A stretch of DNA of 64,000 nucleotides from Rhodopseudomonas infernalis. GTDB lineage: Bacteria > Pseudomonadota > Alphaproteobacteria > Rhizobiales > Xanthobacteraceae. The translations under genes and the position numbers were made by a program. The notes beneath the pieces are model-generated. The model did no database searches. It was not told where the DNA came from and saw nothing but the letters and a program-made list of their open reading frames with translations. Below, one piece after another: positions 18,815-27,754 of this stretch. Location: the NCBI RefSeq assembly GCF_022271405.1, contig NZ_JAJNAL010000019.1, positions 34,124 to 98,123 on the forward strand, written 5' to 3'. The first letter of the stretch is position 1. Every line of letters begins with the position of its first letter.

Positions 18815-19717
18815 TTAACAGCGTTCCGAGTACCGATCGAAGGCATCGATGCGTTGAGCTTCAATGTCCAGTTCGTCGCGTCCATAGATCTCTCGACACA
18901 AGAATTCTTTTTCGACTTCGAGAGCAGATTGCGCAACATCGATCCACCAGGCCTTTGGCCGACCGTTATCTCCCGCGTCCCAGCGATAGCCGCGCCGTTT
19001 CAAGCATTCGCGAAGCTCGAACGGAGCGCCAACGGCCCTGACCCGCCACCGGGGCGCACGGGCGGATTCGAGCAGCATCTCAAGACCGCGGCGACCGCTA
19101 CTCGGGAGACGGCGTGAGAGCATCTCAATTCCAGCCCTGCAGTCGTGCTCGGCGCGGTGTCTGTCGTAGAAGAAACCGGAGGCTGCGGCGAGATGCACCA
19201 ATTTTGTCCCTTCCACGAAACCTTCTTCGGCCCACGGAATTTCGCACCACGAACATGCCCAAGCAAAATGAGCGAACACTCCACAAAGTCGCTCGGCGAA
19301 GCGACGATCAAATGCCGCGTTATGTGCTACGATCAACACTGTATCGCTCAGGAAGGTCTCCAACTCGGCCGCAGTGATTGATTGACCGGCGACCATCTCA
19401 TCGGTGATGCCGGTGAGCGCGGCAACTTCCGCGGGGATCGGGCGCCCTGGATCGCGAAGGCGACTGAAGGATTCGTGGACTGAGAAGATTCGCCCGTCAG
19501 GTCCGTAATCGAACGGCACCATCCCTATCTCGATTATCTCGTCGGTTTGCGGGTTGAGCCCAGTGGTTTCGACGTCGAGAAACACGCCGCGTTTGAGGGC
19601 TCTGCCATCCGGCGTGTGGTAGAGGGAAGGCGGATCAAAGCGGCGTAACACGCGATAGCGGCCGCTCGCTTGAAGCTGGGCCAGAATGCGCTCCAGCTCG
19701 TCCTGACCTAGCTCCAT
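18815..19717 (-). CDS. DnaQ-like DEDDh 3'-5' exonuclease
   Basis: 300 residues. Exonuclease motif I FLDVETTGL (Asp48, Glu50), motif II HNAAFD (Asp137) and motif III HRAEHD (His187, Asp192) are all intact, so it should be an active DEDDh nuclease. An additional C-terminal region of about 100 residues follows (LKRRGYRWDAGD). GGAG precedes ATG 19717. Unlike the replicative epsilon subunit, it is encoded away from replication genes and next to island genes. A proofreading or nucleic-acid-degradation role for the island is likely, but unproven. Confidence 0.88.
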   Translation of the reverse strand: MELGQDELERILAQLQASGRYRVLRRFDPPSLYHTPDGRALKRGVFLDVETTGLNPQTDEIIEIGMVPFDYGPDGRIFSVHESFSRLRDPGRPIPAEVAALTGITDEMVAGQSITAAELETFLSDTVLIVAHNAAFDRRFAERLCGVFAHFAWACSWCEIPWAEEGFVEGTKLVHLAAASGFFYDRHRAEHDCRAGIEMLSRRLPSSGRRGLEMLLESARAPRWRVRAVGAPFELRECLKRRGYRWDAGDNGRPKAWWIDVAQSALEVEKEFLCREIYGRDELDIEAQRIDAFDRYSERC

Positions 19718-19974
19718 CGCTTTTCGTCTCCGTTCTAAGCCAGTCTATCTTCTCACAGCTTCGCCCAGCGTATTGCCGTAGGCGCCTTCAATACTGGATC
19801 GCAGTAGTGTGCCGCCAGCTGTTCCATGAGATGACTCGGCCGATCGTGGCTCCCGGCCTCCGCATCGAGGCGGGTAAGTATGCGTCGGGGATTCGGTGCC
19901 ATTGCGATCCTCCTGCTGACTTTCAAAGATCCCAGACCTCGGCCGTTGAAGCGCCGACGGCGCCTCTTCCGATG

Positions 19975-22005
19975 CTAGGACGAGCCACCGCTTGGAGTTC
20001 GGTCGGACACCACGAGCCGGTCTTTGACGATCTCGTCGATCTGCCGCCGGTCCAGGTACCGGGTCTCGGCTAGGCGCCGGGCGATAGTGAGAACGAGGGC
20101 GCGATTGGCCTCGATCAGCTCGGCCGCGCGCTTCTCGAGGTACAGCAGGTCCTGCGATACCCGTGCTCGGAGGATGGGGTCCCGCTTGACCTCGGCCAAC
20201 AGCGTAGGACCGGCGTCAGCGAGAAAGAGCGGCGTGCCCCGCAGTCCGTATGAGGCATGGAGGGCTGCGATCTCGATCGTGGCGGCGCCAAGATCGGACT
20301 CCGCCCCGCCTCCACTACCGGTTGACATGGCCCCGATCAGCAGTTCCTCGGCCGTGCGTGCGGCGAGCGCCACCGTGACCCGGTCCTCTATGCCGCGACG
20401 CGTGAGGATGTCGTCGTCCGCATAGTCGATCGCAATTTGGCCGCCCGACGCGCCATCTCGTCGGAGCACAACGTGGGCGACGATGCCGACCCCCAGCGCC
20501 ATTGCCGCCACCACATGTCCCGCTTCGTGCACCGCCATCCGAAACAGTCGCTGCGGCGGATGAGATTCGAACGGCAGCGTTGCAGCGCGCAGATCGTCGA
20601 GCGTCAGGGCGCGGCCGGCGTGCCTCGCGATCCGGCGTGCCGCGCGGACCGTCTGCATAAGGTCCGCGGCGGTCGCCCCCTCCAGCAAGGGCGCCAGACT
20701 CGACAGGTCCTGCGGGACCTCATCGCCGAGGTGAAATCGCAAGATATTCACGATGCCGGCGTGATCGGGCGGCGCGATCTCGACAACCCGCTCCAGGCGG
20801 CCGGGTCGCAATAACGCGGCATCCACGCGGGCGATGTCGTTAGTCGAGCCGACAACGACAACGCGGTCGCGCCCGGTCAACGTGGAATCGAGCCTCGTTA
20901 GCACGTCGGTCACAACAGCGGTCCACCATTCGCGGCCACGGTCGGACATCGTGGACCGATTGGGCAGCGCGTCGATCTCATCGAGATGCAGAATGGCGAC
21001 TGGGCGGGCTTGATCGGCGGCGTCCGCGAATGCCTGCCTCGCCTGCTTGATGACCGCGTCCAGATAGCCGTTGCCGCCAGCGAACCAATCACCCACCGAG
21101 GTGGAGACCAGTGGCACGCCGCTGGCCTTTGCGAGAATCTTAGGAAACCAACTTTTGCCGCAGCCAGGCGGCGAATGCAGGCAGATGCCGCGATCGAGGT
21201 CGCGCCAGGCAATGCGCCCGGCGCGGAAGTCCGCGATGTCGCGTGCCAAATCCAGGCCCCAGAGGCGCGCTGCGCCGTATTCCACCGCCGTCGCGAGATC
21301 CGGCACCCGCTCCGTCGCCGCCGTCTTGGCCGCGGCCGGGGCCGACAGGCGGCGCAAAATCGTGGCTCCGCCGGAGCCGGGCCGGAGCGCCGCCACGATG
21401 TGGTGAAGGCCGAGCCCGTCCGGGACGCCATCCGCGGCAATGCCGGGCGAGCGGCCAAGGAAACGGGCGATCGCCCGATGCACGACCGCCCCATTCGGCG
21501 GCGGCACGACGATAGAGAGGTCGGCGGTCTGTCGCAGCGCCTCGGGGAAGAAGTCGGCATCGGGGGCGATCCCCAGCACGCATCGGCCGCGCGAGAGGAT
21601 GCGCGCGGTCTCGTCAGATTCCAGTCGCAGCGAGCCTTTATCAGCTTCGCGATCATAGCGATCCAACAGCCAGCGGGTCCCCAGTCGCTTCGCCAAGTAG
21701 TCGGCCATCGGCGAGACCCAGCAGGCGGCGGGAACGACCAAGGTCGCCGCCAGCGCCTGCCCATGCAGCAACCGGCGCAGCATCTTCCTCGGGACCGCAG
21801 CCTCGAACGCAGCCGAGATGATCGCATCCATGGCGCCCGGCCGCTCTCGGGGCCTCGACGCGGAGTCCTCGCTGCGATCGGTCGATACCGCTTCTTCGCC
21901 GATCTCCGAGCGCTGCTCCGCGTCCCATATATCCGCCAACTCCTGAGCCGCCCGCGCGGCGGAGAAGCCGGACTTGGTGCCCGGAAACCTCTTAGTGGCC
22001 TTCAT
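19975..22005 (-). CDS. Soluble FtsH-like AAA ATPase with M41 zinc peptidase domain
   Basis: 676 residues from ATG 22005, with GAGGT upstream. Residues 1-230 form an unfamiliar N-terminal domain without membrane helices. The AAA module has Walker A SPPGCGKS (about 280), Walker B ILHLDEID (about 340), sensor GSTND and arginine-finger region RPGRLER. The C-terminal part has the zinc motif HEAGH (about 493) and a downstream acidic ligand in ESDLGAAT (about 569), as in FtsH. FtsH itself is membrane anchored and about 640 residues, so this is a cytosolic paralogue with a different substrate-recognition domain. Confidence 0.88.
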   Translation of the reverse strand: MKATKRFPGTKSGFSAARAAQELADIWDAEQRSEIGEEAVSTDRSEDSASRPRERPGAMDAIISAAFEAAVPRKMLRRLLHGQALAATLVVPAACWVSPMADYLAKRLGTRWLLDRYDREADKGSLRLESDETARILSRGRCVLGIAPDADFFPEALRQTADLSIVVPPPNGAVVHRAIARFLGRSPGIAADGVPDGLGLHHIVAALRPGSGGATILRRLSAPAAAKTAATERVPDLATAVEYGAARLWGLDLARDIADFRAGRIAWRDLDRGICLHSPPGCGKSWFPKILAKASGVPLVSTSVGDWFAGGNGYLDAVIKQARQAFADAADQARPVAILHLDEIDALPNRSTMSDRGREWWTAVVTDVLTRLDSTLTGRDRVVVVGSTNDIARVDAALLRPGRLERVVEIAPPDHAGIVNILRFHLGDEVPQDLSSLAPLLEGATAADLMQTVRAARRIARHAGRALTLDDLRAATLPFESHPPQRLFRMAVHEAGHVVAAMALGVGIVAHVVLRRDGASGGQIAIDYADDDILTRRGIEDRVTVALAARTAEELLIGAMSTGSGGGAESDLGAATIEIAALHASYGLRGTPLFLADAGPTLLAEVKRDPILRARVSQDLLYLEKRAAELIEANRALVLTIARRLAETRYLDRRQIDEIVKDRLVVSDRTPSGGSS

Positions 22006-22298
22006 CCGTGTGACCTCGCGTGTGAGAGTGGGAAGGGACGGGCAGCCGCGACGCACAAGGATTCGCGGAAGCTGCCGAAGGATGTTCGCGCCGAGCCGGC
22101 CGTCTCAGTCGCCGAGCGCGGAGAGCTTCAAGAGCGGATCGGCGAGGCCGGCTAACAGGCCGTGCGATGTCGGGCTCGGTCGGCGGCCCAAGGATTCGCG
22201 CAGTTGCTGTGCCGGTGCGCGATCGGAGTGGGCGCTCCCGCGGTCGTGCTTGGCCCGCGAGGCATTCGGAGCGGCCGCCAGAGCTGCGGGCGCTCGCG

Positions 22299-23237
22299 TC
22301 AGGCCGCCAACACGACGGCGCGGTCGCGGAGCGGAGTCCAGGGCGGCGCGCTGTGCGCGCCGCACACGATTTTCGCGGCGATGGATTCGGTCGCGAAGGC
22401 GACGGCGACCATCAGGCGTCGCCGGTCGCCGACACCGGGAATCTCGGCCAGCACGTGAGCGCGAAAAAGCTCCTCGCGGCGTCTGCGCGTGAGGGCGTCC
22501 ACGGAACCGTTGGTGGCGGTCCGCACTTCCGAGCCTGCAGCAACGACGAAGCGCCCGCATGACCGATAGCCGCGGGCCCAGACCTGGCAGTAACGCAGTT
22601 CGAAGGATTCGCCGTCCATGGGCAGCGACGAAACGCCGATCGACATCGGGCCGCTGTCCGCCGGGTCCGTACCGTCCGAAGCATTGGTCTCGGGCGCCGG
22701 TGGCTCGACCGGTACGTGGCCGGGGTCCGGCGCCGCGACCGGCGTGAAGATTCCGCAGCCGGCGTCGTGCAGCAGCCGCACGGCGTCGGCGTAGATCCGA
22801 TCGTGGGTGGAGCGGTCCGCTGCCGGAAGGTCGGGACGAACCGGACTGGCGCCCTTCACGACCGCGACCTGGCGGGCCTCCACCGCGTCCTGAGTGAGCC
22901 TGAACTGGAAATCCAGTCCGAGGTTTTTCTCGAACGCGGCGCCATCGCACCCTCCGACCACGAAGGCGTCGCGCGCGAATCCTTTTGTCGGGTCGGCCGC
23001 GTGCTCGCCGAGCCGGCGCAGCGGCCGGCCGCTCTCGCCGATATAGGCCTGGCCGCCGCCGAGTAGGACGTAGGCACACCCGCCCCGCAGCAGTCCGGCC
23101 GCCGCGACGGCCGCGAGATCCGTAAGCGCAAAGGCGTGCACCACCGCCCGGCTCGCTCGATCGGAGACGACGCGGTAGCCGTGCAGGCCTCCGAAGGGGC
23201 GGTGTACGATCGTGGTGACTGCTGCGGCATCTGACAT
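22299..23237 (-). CDS. GIY-YIG nuclease-like protein with DUF4357-like C-terminal domain
   Basis: 312 residues from ATG 23237, AAGGAT upstream. Near residue 56 is a GIY-YIG core: AYVLLGGGQAYIGES, followed by RRLGEH with the conserved Arg and His. A second domain near 235-275 (VWARGYRSCGRFVVAAGSE) resembles DUF4357. Such proteins are common on mobile elements and are thought to cut DNA. It follows the 199-residue protein gene on the same strand (91-base gap); the FtsH-like gene lies 293 bases downstream. Residues 190-240 are Pro/Ala-rich linker. Confidence 0.8.
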   Translation of the reverse strand: MSDAAAVTTIVHRPFGGLHGYRVVSDRASRAVVHAFALTDLAAVAAAGLLRGGCAYVLLGGGQAYIGESGRPLRRLGEHAADPTKGFARDAFVVGGCDGAAFEKNLGLDFQFRLTQDAVEARQVAVVKGASPVRPDLPAADRSTHDRIYADAVRLLHDAGCGIFTPVAAPDPGHVPVEPPAPETNASDGTDPADSGPMSIGVSSLPMDGESFELRYCQVWARGYRSCGRFVVAAGSEVRTATNGSVDALTRRRREELFRAHVLAEIPGVGDRRRLMVAVAFATESIAAKIVCGAHSAPPWTPLRDRAVVLAA

Positions 23238-23328
23238 TCGCGAATCCTTCGTGCGGGCGTGAAAGATCGTGGCGGGCCTGCTGCGGTCCGCCGGCGGAGT
23301 TCGTGACGTTGGGAGTTGTGGCTGCGGT

Positions 23329-23928
23329 CTAGGTGCCGAAGCGACGGCAGAGGCCGTAACCCGTACCGCGGACGAGGGTGCGCCCATCGAGACCCGAGGT
23401 CAGATCGAGGGCGATGCTGCCCTCGCAGGCCAGGGCGTACACGACCATCAGTGGATCGCGGCGCGTGGCGACCAGCCCGTCGAGGGCGCGGAGCGGGATC
23501 GGACCCTCGGCCTCGAGCGCGTCCAGGACCTGCGCCCGGTCGTCCGCCGCGAGCGGGATCCAGGCGTGGCGCCAGATGCTACGCGCCGCCGACAGCCGCG
23601 GTTCGCGCAATACGTCCACGGTCGTGACGGCCAGAATGCCCGAACACTCCAGCGCAAAACCGAGATGCATCAGACCCTCGCCCTGCGGGTCCTCCGGTAT
23701 CCGGGCGTCGACGAAATCGACCACGAAGCGGCCGTCGTCGCGATGGACGACGATGGCGTCGGTTCTGACCACCCGGTCGTCGACCACGACGGTGGGGTGG
23801 AAGTCGATGCGGCGCACGCCGACGTCAAATGTGGACTGGATCAGGAAATCGCGGCGACGGGGCCGGGCACTCGGAATCGCTTGAGCGGTCTTGAAGCTGA
23901 CGAACAGGGCGGCGCTCGGCTTGTGCAT
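23329..23928 (-). CDS. Uncharacterised protein, possibly nuclease-like
   Basis: 199 residues from ATG 23928 with GAGG upstream. No firm family. The segment VVRTDAIVVHRDDGRFVVDFVDA has the strand-turn-strand look of PD-(D/E)XK enzymes, but the ExK motif is not obvious, so this is only a suggestion. It is the first gene of a minus-strand unit with the GIY-YIG gene and faces a small ribbon-helix-helix gene across a region holding a strong palindrome. Confidence 0.6.
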   Translation of the reverse strand: MHKPSAALFVSFKTAQAIPSARPRRRDFLIQSTFDVGVRRIDFHPTVVVDDRVVRTDAIVVHRDDGRFVVDFVDARIPEDPQGEGLMHLGFALECSGILAVTTVDVLREPRLSAARSIWRHAWIPLAADDRAQVLDALEAEGPIPLRALDGLVATRRDPLMVVYALACEGSIALDLTSGLDGRTLVRGTGYGLCRRFGT

Positions 23929-24087
23929 GGGGGTCCTCGGTGCATGGGCGCGCAGGCGCGCGCTCCCGCACGCAGACGCGCGAAAACAGAGCGCGCGTAT
24001 CGGCGCGCGATGAGGCGGATTCGTCGGACGACCAGTTGGAGGGATGTTTGAACTAGATCACAAAACGGGGGGAAAGTCAAGGATTTC

Positions 24088-24115
24088 GATATCCAACAGA
24101 TATCTATTGGATATC
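24088..24115. promoter_or_regulatory. Operator-like palindrome between divergent genes
   Basis: GATATCCAA (24088-24096) and TTGGATATC (24107-24115) are perfect inverted arms around a 10-base centre that itself contains AGATATCT. It lies in AT-rich DNA between the genes at 23928 (minus) and 24245 (plus). This is the expected place and form for an operator; the small RHH protein encoded next door is the natural candidate repressor. Confidence 0.6.
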
Positions 24116-24244
24116 TCTATGTACGGAACTAGGAATTACGATCGCCGGAATCCGCGACCGAAATTTTTAAGAAAAGCCCGCGCGGGCGATCGACAGCGTG
24201 ATAGTTTCAAGAGGGAATCGAGCGACGCGGGTCAGGAAGCGGAG

Positions 24245-24424
24245 ATGGCGAAGACGGCCAAGAAAACGAAAGCGAGAAAGGACGGCCGCCGCGCGATGCT
24301 CGTCTACATGAAGCCCGAGCTCATCGAGGCCGTGAAGGAAGCCGCGGCTGCACGCGATCAGAAAGCGTGGCAATTCGTCGAGCGGGCGGTGATCAAGGCG
24401 TTAAAATCCAAGCGCGGCGACTGA
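24245..24424 (+). CDS. Small ribbon-helix-helix-like DNA-binding protein
   Basis: 59 residues from ATG 24245; AGGAAGCGGAG precedes it. A basic N-terminus is followed by a strand (RRAMLVYM) and two helices (LIEAVKEAAAARDQ, AWQFVERAVIKAL), the pattern of ribbon-helix-helix repressors. A longer reading from 24044 is open but crosses the palindrome and AT-rich leader, so I rejected it. It probably controls the divergent promoter region upstream of it. Confidence 0.65.
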   Translation: MAKTAKKTKARKDGRRAMLVYMKPELIEAVKEAAAARDQKAWQFVERAVIKALKSKRGD

Positions 24425-24738
24425 AACTGTCGATCGCCGTGACCGTTCGCAAAGGCGCGGCACTAACGTCCGGCGGTTGTGGTCGCGGGCGTTCTCGCCG
24501 AACCTTGCAGGATGGCGGATAGCTGCCGCCAGCGCTGCTGACGTATCCTGCCACCTGCAGAATACCTACTACTAGCACTCGAATCCTCCGCGCGGGACCA
24601 GCTTTCCCCTGTCGCGAATGACTTTTACGGCCGCCTCAAACAGGAATTGCCTTAAACTTGTTAGTGGAACGGTAGAATACGTTTGACTGCACAGCCGCCG
24701 GCATCCGCCATCGTACGATAAGGCGTATTCAGTTCAAT
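24425..24738. other. Non-coding gap
   Basis: 314 bases between the RHH gene and the 3' end of the TPR gene, which converge. No credible frame, tRNA or terminator with a clear T-run was found. Confidence 0.4.
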
Positions 24739-26247
24739 TCATTCGCCTCGCCCCGAGCGGTGACGGTGTTCGACGGCAGCCTGCCAGATCTTGGCTCGCT
24801 GGACCACAATTCGGCAGTCCGGCTGATACTTCATTTCCTTCGCCAGATCCTCTGCCTGCTTAATGAATTCAGGCGCTGCCGCTGCGCCGCTCCTAGCGGC
24901 CTCAAGGGCAAGGTAAGCCGATGCCAATGCCTCAAGATTCCTATTTCCCTGCCGCTTGAAGGTTGCGATCACCTTCTTGTAGCCAGCAATTCCGTCGTCA
25001 ACTTCGCCGAGACGCATGGCCAGCATGCTTGCCGTTGCGGCCAAGAACTCGGCAGGCGTATCGTCCGTTTGCTTTTTGATCAGGGCTTGCCGAAGAATCT
25101 GGGACGCCCGAACATAGTCGCCCTTCTCGATAAGTGCGAAGGCCAGGTGGTTGCGGAATAGTAGGGATTCGGGCTCCAATTCAAGACCCCGATGGGCAAG
25201 GCGATAGCCGAGCTCTATATCGCCTTTTGTGATGGCCGCGCATGAGCCTACCGCATAGGGCTTGGACGCGAACGGTTCTTCCAGCGTCCACTGTTCACAG
25301 ACTTGAATGACACTGTCAAAGTCGCCTTGCCAGTAAGCGTGAAACGCACGCGCTTCGCCGGAGTCGACTACGTTATCGATCTGCTTCGACGTGACTATCT
25401 CGCCACCCAGATGCGGGTTCGCCCACTCTGCTTGTGCGAGCGAATTTCCCGTCGGGTTGATTAAGCTTGTTCGGAAGAGCTTGCGCGCGCGACGGCTGCC
25501 GTCCCGCAGGTGCACCGTTCCGATCGCAGAGGCCAATTCGGAGATATGCAGCGGCTGAAATCCGCCGTCCTCCAGCATAGTGATCCCTACCTTCAAGAAC
25601 TGGGGTTTTCGATCTGCGGCTGACGAGAGCGCAATCTCTCCGGCCACCAACCAGGGATCGCACTTCGTTGCCTCGTTTCGCTTCAGCACGTCGTGTGCCT
25701 GTTCCGGATCGTCGAAGTGGAGGTACATCCGCGCGGCGCTGCGTAGGACATGCCGATCGTGGGGTGCTTGTTGCAGGGCGACTCTCATGGCCCGCTGCGC
25801 CTTGTCCTTCACGCCCTTCGATACGTATCCCAAAGCGAGATCTACCCATGACAACGCGTCGTCTGGATATTGGTGCACGTGCTGGCGTACTGATCCGACG
25901 TCTATGCTGCGGGACTCGGAACCTTCCGGGTTCAGCCGCTCGAGCAGGAGTGAGGCCTGCTTCTTGACAAGAGGCGTCGCGCCGCTCCCCTCCCGGACCA
26001 AAGAGCGGGCGGCCCGCTCGCCTTCGCTTTCGCGTCCTTCAACGAGAGCCGTTTCGACGAGTTCAGCTGCAGCGATAACGTCGTCGCTTTTCCGCCAAGC
26101 TTCCAGTCTGTCCTTGAGCTCCTGCGGAATTCGGGCATCCCGTATCGGCCTGCCCGGCATTGACAACTCTCCCGCCGCAGCAACGCGCGCGGCCGGCCTC
26201 CACCGAGGAATAACGTCTCTTTTTTTCGGAAACGCTTGTGCCGTCAT
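24739..26247 (-). CDS. TPR-repeat protein paired with a Ser/Thr kinase
   Basis: 502 residues. From about residue 90 the sequence is a series of helix pairs of TPR type (ALSWVDLALGYVSKGVKDKA, SYRLAHRGLELEPESLLFRN-like units), with no membrane segment. Start ATG 26247 overlaps the kinase stop in an ATGA junction, so the two proteins are made together. TPR proteins serve as binding platforms; here it is likely a partner or target of the kinase. Its place beside the CD-NTase operon suggests a defence or stress role, which is an inference. Confidence 0.82.
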   Translation of the reverse strand: MTAQAFPKKRDVIPRWRPAARVAAAGELSMPGRPIRDARIPQELKDRLEAWRKSDDVIAAAELVETALVEGRESEGERAARSLVREGSGATPLVKKQASLLLERLNPEGSESRSIDVGSVRQHVHQYPDDALSWVDLALGYVSKGVKDKAQRAMRVALQQAPHDRHVLRSAARMYLHFDDPEQAHDVLKRNEATKCDPWLVAGEIALSSAADRKPQFLKVGITMLEDGGFQPLHISELASAIGTVHLRDGSRRARKLFRTSLINPTGNSLAQAEWANPHLGGEIVTSKQIDNVVDSGEARAFHAYWQGDFDSVIQVCEQWTLEEPFASKPYAVGSCAAITKGDIELGYRLAHRGLELEPESLLFRNHLAFALIEKGDYVRASQILRQALIKKQTDDTPAEFLAATASMLAMRLGEVDDGIAGYKKVIATFKRQGNRNLEALASAYLALEAARSGAAAAPEFIKQAEDLAKEMKYQPDCRIVVQRAKIWQAAVEHRHRSGRGE

Positions 26248-27287
26248 GCAGCGCTACGCGAGCGCGCCGACACGGTCGTGCGCTTCAGAAGGAGGTCCGT
26301 GTAGGACTTATACCGCTCCAACGAAAACTGGCTCGCGGATCCGATCCCCTTGCGGTGGCCTCGCCTCGCGATGTCGGGATTGCACAGCTCTCGCACCATC
26401 GTGGCGATTTCGGCTTGAACCAGTGAGTCGACTGCATTCTCTAGATCGACGAGCACTTTCGAGAAAGCGTGCTGAAGATGAGGTAGGACCTGATCATAAG
26501 TGCCGTTCCAATTGGTTGGATGAAACGCCGGATCGAGTCGAGAAAACACCGCAGCTGTGACGTTGATGCCCGAAAACAGAAATGCAGCCAAATTTCCAAG
26601 CAGATAAAGATCGCAACCGATCCGCCGTACGACGAAATCGGGATGGAGATTTGAGTAGAGGTGCTCCGGCGGAGCGTAAGTCCGGTCGCCGGCCACTACG
26701 AGATTGTCCATCCAGACCTGATAACCGCGCCGCGCAGACCGACCAAAGTCACCCACACGGCAGCCTCCGTCGGCATAGGTTAGGACGTTGGATGGCTTGA
26801 GATCCTGATGAGCGATCGTCTCACGATGCAACTGCATCATGCCGAGCGTCACGTCGTTCAGGATGCTGAGGCTGATCAGACAGTCGAGCCGATTTTTGAG
26901 ATCGACCTGTTTACGAACGTCGCTCTCTGCGAGCTCGAAGATAAGGTAGGCGACGCGTCCATCGATAGCGCCGAAGTTCGGGACCTGCGCGTAGCCGTGA
27001 GTCACGGCAAGCACAACCCTCGAAAGTCGCCGATCGCGGCAGTGCTCAAGAACGTCCCTTTCATGATTGTAGGCGGAGGTCATGTTCTGCAATTCGCGGG
27101 CAGGATCGAGCGCGTTGAAAGCTTCGGAGAAATCGAGCGCTTTCAAAAAATGTTCCTTGCCGGATTTGTCTTCGACGATATACGGCACCGAGAACATTCC
27201 TCCAGAACTCGGAACGTGTGCGATTTTGCTGACGACCGTCCAGCCGCCGTCGAGCGTCATCCCTGCAAGGTGTTCTGCTGCCGACAT
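26244..27287 (-). CDS. Eukaryotic-type Ser/Thr protein kinase
   Basis: 347 residues, kinase domain about 12-290. The ATP-binding Lys is in HFLKALDF (near 49); the catalytic loop reads HQDLKPSN (HRD becomes HQD, Asp retained); DFGRS supplies the metal-binding Asp; YAPPEH is the APE-like motif. There is no transmembrane helix, unlike PknB-type kinases, so it is cytosolic. It lies 19 bases after the MarR-type gene, and overlaps the TPR gene downstream: a three-gene operon transcribed away from the CD-NTase operon. Confidence 0.87.
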   Translation of the reverse strand: MSAAEHLAGMTLDGGWTVVSKIAHVPSSGGMFSVPYIVEDKSGKEHFLKALDFSEAFNALDPARELQNMTSAYNHERDVLEHCRDRRLSRVVLAVTHGYAQVPNFGAIDGRVAYLIFELAESDVRKQVDLKNRLDCLISLSILNDVTLGMMQLHRETIAHQDLKPSNVLTYADGGCRVGDFGRSARRGYQVWMDNLVVAGDRTYAPPEHLYSNLHPDFVVRRIGCDLYLLGNLAAFLFSGINVTAAVFSRLDPAFHPTNWNGTYDQVLPHLQHAFSKVLVDLENAVDSLVQAEIATMVRELCNPDIARRGHRKGIGSASQFSLERYKSYTDLLLKRTTVSARSRSAA

Positions 27288-27306
27288 GCTGTCCTCCTCT
27301 GGAAGC

Positions 27307-27660
27307 CTAGGTTGTGTGCGAGTCCGCGACCAGCGCTTTTAGGAGCGCCAGACCATTTGGGGAAAGAAACAGCGCCCTGCTCCGGGGATCGCTGGTACTG
27401 ATTTCCTGGCGAATGAAGGCGCGCGGCACCACCGTTTCGGACAGCTGATAGCGCCCCAGAAGTACCGACACGTGTCGGCTCACCGTCTGCTGCGGCTGCT
27501 CAAGCCTTTCGGAGAGCTCGTTTACGGAAAGTCCGGGAGCCTTGGCGATCGCTATCAGCGCAAGCACTTGGGGAAGACTGAGTTCGGCTTGGCAGGATGT
27601 AAAGACCTCGAAAAGTGTTTCGAGGCGAGACGCTTCGATGGGGTCGAATTTTTCGGGCAT
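27307..27660 (-). CDS. MarR-like winged-helix regulator
   Basis: 117 residues, about 30 shorter than typical MarR proteins. The helix-turn-helix is LSVNELSERLEQPQQTVSRHVSVL; the wing region contains a Ser/Asp-Pro-Arg-Ser-Arg turn. It is probably a dimeric repressor. Start ATG 27660 lies beside an inverted repeat in the shared promoter region, so autoregulation together with control of the divergent DUF2235/CD-NTase operon is likely (inference). The ribosome-binding sequence is weak. Confidence 0.8.
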   Translation of the reverse strand: MPEKFDPIEASRLETLFEVFTSCQAELSLPQVLALIAIAKAPGLSVNELSERLEQPQQTVSRHVSVLLGRYQLSETVVPRAFIRQEISTSDPRSRALFLSPNGLALLKALVADSHTT

Positions 27661-27663
27661 GAT

Positions 27664-27693
27664 CTCATACTTGATTATCTACTCGATTATGAG
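27664..27693. promoter_or_regulatory. Candidate operator in divergent promoter of the CBASS-like locus
   Basis: CTCATA (27664-27669) and TATGAG (27688-27693) are inverted arms in a strongly AT-rich stretch, with an internal repeat of GATTAT. It occupies the 94-base space between the MarR-type gene and the DUF2235 gene, where a regulator of both operons would bind. Confidence 0.5.
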
Positions 27694-27754
27694 TATATAC
27701 CACGAAACGACATCCGCAAGCCCTGATTTTGACCTCTCACCGGGGGATACCGAT

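Noticed and set aside
22006..22298. 293-base gap that might hide a small gene between the FtsH-like and GIY-YIG genes
   Set aside because: Frames there are Arg/Ala-rich shadows of GC-rich DNA, without ribosome-binding sequence.
24560..24605. CTCGAATCC...GGGACCA resembling a tRNA 3' end
   Set aside because: No complementary T-stem or acceptor arm upstream.
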